Shown here piece by piece: positions 55,831 through 64,000 of a DNA stretch of 64,000 nucleotides (positions are counted from its first letter, which is position 1; each line of letters starts with the position of its first letter). The DNA is taken from assembly GCF_002234675.1 (NCBI RefSeq), contig NC_019877.2, positions 3,255,041 through 3,319,040 on the forward strand, in the 5' to 3' direction. Source of the stretch: Oryzias latipes. Taxonomy: Eukaryota > Chordata > Actinopteri > Beloniformes > Adrianichthyidae. The notes beneath the pieces were generated by a model. The model saw only the letters and a list, made by a program, of their open reading frames with translations, had not been told where the DNA came from and did no database searches. The translations under genes and the position numbers were made by a program.

Positions 55831-56968
55831 CATTAGTAGATTAAACTTTTTTTTTTGGCCGCTTAAGAGATTTTGGTCCCATTCTTTTTTTGTTTTGATG
55901 GTTTCTCCCGCTGTGATGTCATCGTTCACAACAGCCCAAACTGATTTTCACTGGGTACTCCATGCATGTAAATTTTGGTTTTTGAATATGAGGTGGGGGT
56001 CAAACTTTCACTCAAACACGCAGTAATATAGGATCTTTCATTCTCACAGTTCAGGACATAAAATCATCCAAAAAACACCCAAAAGGCTCCCCAAATAACC
56101 TTCATGCCTTGATCCAGGTGTGTCCCTGCGCCTCTGTTTTTGTCTGTTTCTGGGGTGGATGGCTGCCTTTGCTCACCAAGCGCTGTAGTGCAGTCTTCAT
56201 CAACCTCAGGCTGTCATATCCTGAGCTTGACACACACAGAGACAGCTGTTTCCTTCCAGCAGAGCCAGCTCTGCTTAACTCCTTGATACTTCGATGCACA
56301 AACTCTTATTCAAGGGGGAAAGACACAAATCAAGACAGATGTGCTCTAAAGGGGCAGAGCAGAGGCTCAAAAAGGTCTGTGTGTGTGGCAAACACTTTCA
56401 CTGAGACTAGGAAAGCAGTGATTGGTCAGCATAAAGGTTTAATTATGACAAAAAATTACAGTTCATCTGATTTTTAACTTTAGCATCTAGCATAGTTAGC
56501 TTTTGCCAATAAGCCAGGAAATGTTTTATGGAAGGTTTTGCATTTATCAGGTAAAACTAGAATTTTTTTTTAAAAACAAGCAAAGTCAGTAAAAAAACAA
56601 ACTTGGCAAATGAAGCCCCGTGAAGCTTCGAGGCTTTCCTTTGAAATAGTACTAAAAAAGACATCTGAAGGTGAAATGAAGCCTTAAAGACCCACTTTAA
56701 TCAAATTTTAAGCTACTGTATTTTTACGCACCATAGGGCGCAGCAGATTATAAGGCGCACCTTCAATGAATGGTCTATAACTTATGTCATACATAAGGCG
56801 CATTAGGTGTGCAAATGAGTCAAAGGTAAATCTGTCAGTCAGTAAGACTTTTTAATAAATAAGTTCCCTTATGCTAGAACGTGTTTGGAACATGCTACAC
56901 ATTAGCCATGCTAACCCTTTTAGCGTGTTCTCAATGCTCTTGTTAGTGACGCGCAAAAAAAACCTGTC

Positions 56969-57429
56969 AGGTTGTGTCCGAATTCCTTCACTACTCATTA
57001 TATAGGGCGTTCGCCATTTTGTAGCGCTATCCAAATTTACAATTCGAAAATCGAGTGCCCTTGAAACTTCCCAGAAGTCTCTGCAAAAAAGCAGTGTGCA
57101 TCGATGCTAACTGGAATGGCGAATATGGACCACAATGCATTGCGTCTGAACAATGTTTGCCAAAAAATAGTATTTAAATGTACTCTTTTAATAAACTAGT
57201 AACATTTTTATTTTCAGAAGACAGTGGATTCATAAATGATCATCGCTCATATCAATGAGATTTATAAATTTGTGGTATCGATAACATCATATTCGTCGTT
57301 GAAAAAGAAAAAAAAATTGAGAGCATGGCGTCCGAATTGCTTTTAAAATCCAGGGCACTACATAATCACACACTACAGTATATAGTTTTTTAGTAGTTAG
57401 GGGTTAGGGTGGGAATTCGGACACAACCT
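56969..57429. mobile_element. MITE with perfect 18-bp terminal inverted repeats
   Basis: AGGTTGTGTCCGAATTCC (56969-56986) and its exact reverse complement (57412-57429) bound a 461-bp element with no coding capacity. Just inside the right end there is GGGGTTAGGGTGGG. No clear target duplication was found next to the ends, so the superfamily is left open (hAT or another cut-and-paste class). Confidence 0.75.
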
Positions 57430-57474
57430 CAAGTGTTCTTTTTAATGCAGTTTTTGGTCAAAATCAAAAAACCG

Positions 57475-57530
57475 GTGTCGTTTTCTAAGACATAGTTTCT
57501 GCAGAGTGGCAGGAGCATTTATTGATTTTT
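57475..57530 (-). repeat. Family A fragment
   Basis: GTTTTCTAAGACATAGTTTC and TGCAGAGTGGCAGGAGC match the reverse complement of the central part of family A, as also seen at 62180-62215. Confidence 0.45.
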
Positions 57531-58035
57531 AACACTCCAGCCACCATGTCAAATGTGTTCCAAATCTGCAGTGAAAGATTTTTACATTCGACAGACAAGT
57601 CACTCCTGGAATTAGGCTCACAACTAGAAACAAAAACAAGTTTACTTCCCCATTAAACTGGTTTACTTCTATCTGAACGCCTTCACTATTGCTAATGCAT
57701 AAAGCCAACACGGTCTCAGGTGTGTAGCTCCCCATTAGATTTTTTTAAACATTCTTTCTTTTAAAAAAAAAACAGTTTATATATAAACTGTATATTATTA
57801 AGACTGAATCCTTTTTTAATTTTAATAAAAACTAAACTAATAATAAATTACATGAAATCAATTGTGACTAAAACAAATAATTATTGGTGGCTTAGTCAGC
57901 AATCAAAATAACCATAAGTAGCAGCCCTAATTAAGACAAATTGTGACTCATCGCCAACACTTTGCATGGATCATAGAAACGGCAAAAGATATAATTGCCA
58001 CTACTTGACGTCTTGCTTTGAGTTGAGTGCCGTAC

Positions 58036-58045
58036 TATATAAATA
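58036..58045 (+). promoter_or_regulatory. TATA box before the orphan frame
   Basis: TATATAAATA fits the TATA consensus and lies about 60-90 bases upstream of the first ATG codons of the frame at 58.1 kb. A start of transcription near 58065-58070 would follow. Confidence 0.35.
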
Positions 58046-58123
58046 CTGAATAAGTAGCCACGACCTCAGTTACAACAAAGGCACCGTTTTTTCCTCCTAT
58101 GGGGAAGCACTTTAAAGAGGCTG

Positions 58124-58603
58124 GTGCTTTTGAGAACAGTTTTAAGGAAAGACCACTGCTACCACGTGAAAGGGGGGGGAAATTGGAAGAATCATCGATA
58201 TACAATACCGCCGCCTGATTTAATTGAAAATTGTTGGCGTGGTCATGAATGTAGACCACAAGCCGTCCATATCCGGTGCAACCAGCCGCCTGGTAGCCTG
58301 TGGGTATGTAAAAAGTGGGACACATTGCAATTTTTAGACAAGAAACCCAGCAAGAGCAAAGCCCCAGCTCCCAAATCAAAGGTCCAAGAGGTCCAACCAC
58401 AGGATTCATATCTGGGACCCACGTTGGCCGAAATCGTCAGACTGGCGTCTGGTCATTGCCTGGTCCCCGGCGGATGTCTACAGCCCTCGTCGACTGCTAC
58501 CGTACGATTTCTAACAATTGAACAGCAGTGGGACGGCAGCATGGAGGCAGGGGGGCAGCAGGCCAAAATGAGACGATCATCAGACGATTTTGGGGACCTT
58601 TGA
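58124..58603 (+). CDS. Orphan reading frame of 159 aa, possibly a retroelement relic
   Basis: I do not recognise this protein. The frame starts MLLRTVLRKDHCYHV, has several Cys and Trp residues in the first half (ENCWRGHECRP, WVCKKWDT), a Lys/Pro-rich middle (KKPSKSKAPAPKSK) and a polar tail ending RRSSDDFGDL. It is more GC-rich than its surroundings. A second ATG frame begins at 58099 and runs to about 58218 in another phase; the two overlap across a run of seven G at about 58164-58170, where an indel would move from one to the other. A TATA box lies upstream. The sharp composition change and lack of introns suggest foreign or retroelement origin, but no pol, gag or LTR signature was found. 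It could also be a chance frame; the antisense strand is open too (58035-58409). Confidence 0.3.
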   Translation: MLLRTVLRKDHCYHVKGGGNWKNHRYTIPPPDLIENCWRGHECRPQAVHIRCNQPPGSLWVCKKWDTLQFLDKKPSKSKAPAPKSKVQEVQPQDSYLGPTLAEIVRLASGHCLVPGGCLQPSSTATVRFLTIEQQWDGSMEAGGQQAKMRRSSDDFGDL

Positions 58604-58869
58604 GACCCTCCTATCAGTCAATTGCAGCGCTGCTGCCTTCCTGCCAACAGGAAGCGGTAGCTATTTGTCAAAACAAATAGTCTGGTGGCGCTGCGTGTAA
58701 AAACGCGACCGGAGCCTCCCGATTTCAAATGTCGGCCACCTGCAGATATTGCTGAGAAACTTGCATTTAGGTCACCGCGCAGAAGCATTTTGATGTTTGA
58801 GTCAAAAAAATGCAGAGCGCTATTGGAACTGACCAAGACGTACTTGGACCTAGTCGTCCACAGGTGGAG

Positions 58870-59075
58870 GCATCAGAATGGAGCGGAGCAGAAAGCTTGT
58901 GCCCCGCCCAGCGTATTTTCTACATCACATATAGGATCTTTTTAAAACTACTTTTTTTTCCGTCTGCTCCTGATTCACAACCATTTGAACAAAGAAATCC
59001 TCATAAATGCAACTTAAAGCCTCATAACTGTCCTGAATAATTGGAAAAATGCCACAAGAACATGTCAAAAACACC
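58870..59075 (-). repeat. Family A, inverted partial copy
   Basis: GCTTGTGCCCCGCCCAGCGT, ATTTTCTACATC, CCGTCTGCTCCTGATTCACA and AATGCCACAAGAACATG are the reverse complement of the left half of family A and match 49500-49610. Confidence 0.5.
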
Positions 59076-59799
59076 CAAAACATTTTTCTTTTGAAAATAA
59101 GTGGGTCCTAAAGGTTCATTTCGTGGCAGGACATCATTCTCCTTTATAGGCCTGTGGATCATGATGAGCGACAAGAGTCCACACCATTCCTTTGACAAGT
59201 TTTTCATGTAAATACTTTATGAGGAGCACATAGGCACACATGGACCAAGCGCATGATGATCCCAGAGCTTCCATGCTGCCTCTGACTCAGTAAATCTGCA
59301 ACCTCTTGTCACGAAAAAAACCTACCCTAAAGATGAAGCCATCATCTGGACATAATCTGAGAAAGATACACCTTTGCCTCTGACAGCCAGCCTTCAGACC
59401 TTATCTGTGCAAGAAGCCTCCTTCCAACGGCACATATCACAATACGGCACCTCCTCTTATCTCTGCACTCCTTTTTTCTGAGATTGTGTTTGCTGGGGGG
59501 GAGGAACCTACAAGACTGCAACCGCTGTCTGTCAGGTGGAGCATAAAGCGCTCAGAAAGGCAGTTTCTGGATGTGGAAAGAGTGGTCACAGACCGTGCAG
59601 GTTTGGAGAGGAAAAGCACCACAGGAGTCACCCCTGCAGCGCAGTAATATTCCCCGGGAACATCGGGCGGTTTCCTATTTCATTTCAAATGCATCAAAGC
59701 CAACAGGAAATCAGGAAAGGGTCCAAGTTTAATTAAATTTCCTCTGATTAAAAAAATGGAGCTTGGAAATGCAATTATGTATTGCTAAAATGCCTGATG

Positions 59800-60320
59800 C
59801 CATTCTCCCCCCCCCACCCCACCCCACCAGCAACTCGACAGTGGAGCGACTTAGAGGCAGAGAAAGGATGACCGGGATTTGTCAAGAAGTCCGGGATATT
59901 TAAAGTGAAACAGGCATGAGAAAATTCCCGGGGGGGGCGTCTAAAAGGCGAGTAATCTCTGTTACTAGAGCTGCAGTGGATGCGTGTCTCTGTGAAAGAC
60001 AGATGATGAATTTCTCCGTACGGCAGGAAAGATGATCCCTAATTTGCACCCTTCAGTCGGCGTTCAAACAAACATCAGCCGGCTCTCCGAGCTGCACGCA
60101 GCGCTGCATTTTGATCAAATAATCACATTACACTGGCTCAGTCGCACCGGCTGTAAATGTACACAAAACTGATTAGTTCTCTTTTAAAGTAACATTGTTA
60201 TAGCAGAAGGGCTGGAAGGAAATGGCAGCGTGTACGAGATGTGCTCACTTTGTAAGCCATTATTTTGAAAGGATTTTCAGCCGCTTGAACAGTTTCAGAC
60301 GGATGCTCAGCGTCCTCTGC
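59800..60320. promoter_or_regulatory. Complex block, possible conserved non-coding element
   Basis: Non-repetitive, balanced DNA with phrases such as GATCAAATAATCACATTACA and AGGATTTTCAGCCGCTTGAA. No exon. Its position fits a long-range element of fam20c or a gene further right. Composition-based inference. Confidence 0.28.
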
Positions 60321-60379
60321 TTTTACTGGATGCATGAGGAGACATTTCTAAATACAGGAGAAAGTGAAAATACCCAAAG

Positions 60380-61075
60380 AGTAAATTAGCTCAACAAAAA
60401 TTTATTATTATTATTTAAAACCTAATTTTAAACAATATTTAGTAAGACAATATTAGTTCTAACACATATTTGGAGATGCTCCAAATTCCCATTCAAGACA
60501 AATTGACTTTTTTTTTTTATAAAAACAAATATTGAGTGAACGTTACCAGTTTGACAAACAGTCAAGGCTGAAGTAACGTTTCCTTATTATTAAATTAACT
60601 TCAAAATCGCTTCAATGTATGAACATAGCTGTAATAACAATAAAGGAGAACGTGTTGTATTGCATCTGAGGTCCATAAAACCGATTTCTACAGATTTGGG
60701 GTGAGAAAAAAACAAAACAAAATATCAAGCTTTTTCTCTGAGGCAGACAGGATTAAATTAATTGAGTTGGAGGAGCTGAATTTCAAGCATTAAGACTTCT
60801 GTTTTCCTGCTCCTGTGTATTGTTAGATTAACCCAAAGCCTTGCCAGCTGCTATATTTCTACTTTATAAAGTGGCAAATGTTAAACAGCCACAAAAAAGC
60901 TGCAACAGCACCCATTTAAGGCTGATTGTGGATCAATTTCAATTATCCATATCTGTGCTAGCTGCACATTTGACTTCAATGGAGGAGCTCAAGTGCAAAT
61001 TTGCTAAAAAAAAAACTAAAAAAAAGAAAGAAAGGGAAAAAAAAGGCCTTCCATTCACAATAAAAATCTCTACTG
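60380..61075. other. AT-rich non-coding DNA
   Basis: Nothing supportable; short chance frames only. Confidence 0.45.
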
Positions 61076-61640
61076 GATGATTAGGGGACAGGCCTGGCTG
61101 AGACTGATTGCCGTGGCCTTTCAAGAGCTATTCTGGCTTTGCTGAGTGTGCCTTCCACTCAGAATTGATCTATCGACCTCCCAGTCCAGTAAAACCCTGC
61201 ATGGACCAAAAGGTGAATCGCACACACACACAGATAAATGTGCAGCCTAACAAGCATGTTTGTTCTTGATGACAAGATGGATGCAGCTTCTCTGAATTAT
61301 CCTTGCATCAACAATAGCCAGTGGCAGACTTGCCCCGCGATCCAATCACAGGTGCCCTAATTGGAATTGAGCAGCTCATCTGTGTAACTGCAGCTCAGGT
61401 GAGGCTTAGAAAAAAAACAGAAAAAAACAGCTACCGGCTGCTGTAATAAGATGCAGGCTGATGCCTTGAGGTTAAAAGATAGTTATTCAGGAAGTCTCAG
61501 GGCTCACACAGAAGAGAGCAGCTGCTTGCAGCTGACAAATACAGCCATGAATATCTGAGGAGAAAGTGAGGAGAGCATAATCCCAAAAGAAGAGGAGCTG
61601 TTTTCTTTAGTTTCAAGTGTTCCTCCAAGCTGCACTCACT
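61076..61640. promoter_or_regulatory. Complex block, possible conserved non-coding element
   Basis: Balanced DNA containing ATTGCCGTGGCCTTTC, GGTGCCCTAATTGGAATTG (homeodomain-type) and CATCTGTGTAACTGCAGCTC. No coding frame. Composition-based inference. Confidence 0.3.
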
Positions 61641-62104
61641 GCTTTTCCACTCAAAGCTCAGCTGCAATTTTCTTTAAGCTCACTCACCTACACTGAGCGT
61701 TCCGCTCAGCAGCAACGCTCACGGCCCTGACCTCAATGTGACTACACCCAGCTCCGTCATGGAGGCTCTCCCTTTGACTCCATGTCTCTATATCCACCTC
61801 GTCCAAGTAAGTGGAGTGTGCAGCGGAAGGCCCGCTCTTCCTGCTCCTTGTTTATACGGCGCCGGCATCAGAGCTCCGAGTTATGTTGCAGCATTATTTT
61901 TTTCTCGTGAGCCGTCTCTGACTGCTTTTATGGCAAACACGAAAACAGAGTTACAGCTTTGAGATGATCAGATTCTACAGTCATATTTAAGGACTTTCTT
62001 ATACCAGGTTCTCCTGATCTACCACTTATCTGTTCCAGCATCCTGCCATGTCACCAAGACTTTTATTTATTTATGTATTTTTGATTTGATAGGGAAAATG
62101 CACT

Positions 62105-62465
62105 TTAGAGTTCCACTCCGATCTATTTTCCAAGCGTTCCCAGTTTTGCTGTTTTTACCCATTTAAAAAAAAAATTGTTGTTTTCTAGGACATAGTTTCT
62201 GCAGAGCGGCAGTAGCTTTTAAGAAATTCATCTCCGAGTTGTGGGCAGGAGCTTTGGCATTGAGAAGCCCCTTCTCCGCCCCACTGCTGAGCGGGTCAGG
62301 GTCCAGTGTATTCTCTATGTAACAAATACGATCTTTTCCAAACGCCATTTTTTCATCTGGTCCTGATTTACACTGAGTTGAATAAAGAAAAACTTAAAAA
62401 TGCAATTTAAATCTTCATTATATATATAAATATATGTCCTCCATCATCAGGAAAAAAAAAAACCT
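62105..62465 (-). repeat. Dispersed repeat family A, full inverted copy
   Basis: It opens with AGAGTTCCACTCCGATC, then TTCTAGGACATAGTTTCTGC, AAATTCATCTCCGAGTTGTG, GTATTCTCTATGTAACAAAT, CGATCTTTTCCAAACGCC and ATCTGGTCCTGATTTACAC. This is the reverse complement of family A in the expected order. Confidence 0.6.
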
Positions 62466-62767
62466 AAAAGACTATAAAGTGCCAGACTTTCCAGTGGCTG
62501 GGATTTTGCAATTCGATTCCTACTTTTTTTTCATGCTAAATACGTTATCACCCATTTGCCGAAGTAAACACCTAATAAATATAAATGTTTCACAATCCAT
62601 CGTGTTCTGATCCAGAAAACCTGAATGACATGACACATCGTTCAAACACAGTGCGTTGGGGTCTATATTTGCCAATCTAATGAGCAATGATGGAATCATT
62701 CGGAGACCCTGACAAAATGGCAAACGTCCTAAACAGTGCATCACTAGGGGAGAAATGAGTGAATCTG

Positions 62768-62960
62768 GACCATCGACTGTAAATGAGAACTGGACTGGTG
62801 TTCCAAACAGGAAGTACCCGCCGGTTACAAAAAGCCAACATCGCATAGACTTCTATAAGTAAACTTCTTCACCCTATTAGTCAGGGGGACTATTCTTGCT
62901 CTGAAACCGAATCAGATGGCTGAATTAAAGTAGGTGGTGCCTGCTGCTTGGCCCCATGTC
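62768..62960 (+). repeat. Dispersed repeat family C, copy 2
   Basis: GACTGTAAATGAGAACTGGA, CAAACAGGAAGTACCCGC and AATCAGATGGCTGAATTAAA with GGTGGTGCC match 22620-22905. It shows that the family continues as ordinary DNA where copy 1 is cut by Tc1. Confidence 0.45.
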
Positions 62961-64000
62961 CAACATTCACAGCATTTGATTGACAGATTTTAGACCAATC
63001 CCTGCTTACTGAGGTTGTCTGACTCCAATATGGTGGTGTCCATATGGTAGAGAAATGGCAGTTGAATGGACACGATTGACGTTTCGGACACATTTTGGGT
63101 TCTGCACCTTCGGTTCCTGACACTGAAGGCTAACACCATCACTCATAAGAAACACCGGCTCTGAAGATTTGCACGTAGAAGCAAAGAAGCGTTTGAGAGG
63201 AGTGGATGTGATGGTGGCCAATTCTACATGTCTAAGTGGGTGGATCTTTTTATTTAAAAAAACAAAGTCGATTCAACTCCTCGCACAAACCAAATAAACA
63301 TCATTTCTTATAATTTAACGCTGAATTAAGTGATAGCTGCATGTAACACAGGGCTGGTTGTTTCTGCAAAATTTCCTTTTCAAAGCGATGATGTAAAACA
63401 AGCTGTCAGGGAGCAACAGACATTATGTAAATTTTCTTTTTTGAGGTTTTTAGAAAAGAAGTTCTACATTGGAGTACAAAGCAGTCACTATTCACCAGTT
63501 TGAGAGGAAGTTTTATTATCCTGAAACTGTAGGGAACTCTTCCAGGATGGACTCCTGAGGAGAAAATAAAATGAAACAAGTCTGGATAAAACAGAATGCA
63601 CTGTCCATCTGAATAAAGTTGGGCTCTGGGGGGGGGGGAACCTTCAAGTTTGCAAAAGAAAATAAAGGCAACATTTGCAAGAAACCTTTGAGGCTTGCAG
63701 GATATTTGACTGAATGCTTTGTCCTTGAAAAGAGGAAACAACCAGTGTTTTTTTTTTAAATAACACGTGAAGATATCAGGCTTGGTACAAGAACAAGGTT
63801 CCTTGGAGCTGACGGTTTTGAGGTGTTACCAAGCTAACCTGACAAAGAAAAAAAAGCCTTACAGGGTTTCCTTTTTGAAGTTTTTTGGCTCTAAACAGTG
63901 TTTCTGTTCATTTTTTATTAAGATTTGTGTCTTTGGATGAAACTATTCCTGTTTCTTCCTCTTAAAACTTGCTAACTACCAGCCTGAAGATCCACGAGGA
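62961..64000. other. Right-edge non-coding DNA
   Basis: No exon recognised, including the missing 5' exons of fam20c. A G9 run lies at about 63630. Confidence 0.45.

Noticed and set aside
58035-58409. Minus-strand frame of 124 aa at 58 kb
   Set aside because: It overlaps the plus-strand orphan frame; the TATA box and the longer frame favour the plus strand, although neither is proven.

Overview
The window is vertebrate nuclear DNA, most likely from a ray-finned teleost. Every gene is split by GT-AG introns, with a couple of GC-AG ones. The non-coding DNA is AT-rich. The mobile DNA is typical of fish: a Tc1/mariner copy, hAT- and piggyBac-type non-autonomous elements, and several tRNA-derived SINEs. 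I recognise five genes by translating exons and matching junction phases. The species cannot be fixed from the sequence alone.

Left part (about 0.9-21.5 kb): GID4 (minus, CTLH E3 ligase substrate receptor) and ATPAF2 (plus, F1-ATPase assembly factor) diverge from a short shared promoter that carries inverted CCAAT boxes and a ZNF143-like motif. TOM1L2 (plus, VHS-GAT endosomal adaptor) follows about 0.4 kb behind the ATPAF2 poly(A) signal. The human genome has the same order on 17p11.2, but with DRC3 between ATPAF2 and TOM1L2. DRC3 is not seen here.

Middle (21.5-28.6 kb): TOM1L2 3' flank, a nested repeat cluster (an old repeat, a dead Tc1 in it, a SINE inside the Tc1), a GC-rich block that looks like a conserved non-coding region, and then a CpG-rich dispersed repeat.

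Right part (28.6-64 kb): foxl3 (minus, forkhead factor of germ-cell sex fate in fish) and the 3' two thirds of a FAM20C gene (minus, secretory-pathway casein kinase). In human these lie in 7p22.3, so the window joins two ancestral synteny blocks. The 5' exons of FAM20C were not found up to the right edge, so about 18.8 kb of the right end is probably its intron or upstream DNA. That stretch holds many repeats, several complex blocks that may be enhancers, and one unassigned reading frame near 58.1-58.6 kb behind a TATA box.

The genes do not form a pathway: they are neighbours by ancestry. The most unusual content is a set of apparently related repeat families (here called A, B, C and D) defined by comparing copies inside the window, a likely 9-nt TOM1L2 microexon, two GC-AG introns in TOM1L2, a SINE junction with nested palindromes, and the orphan frame at 58 kb. 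All boundaries of repeats and regulatory blocks are approximate because they come from reading by eye.
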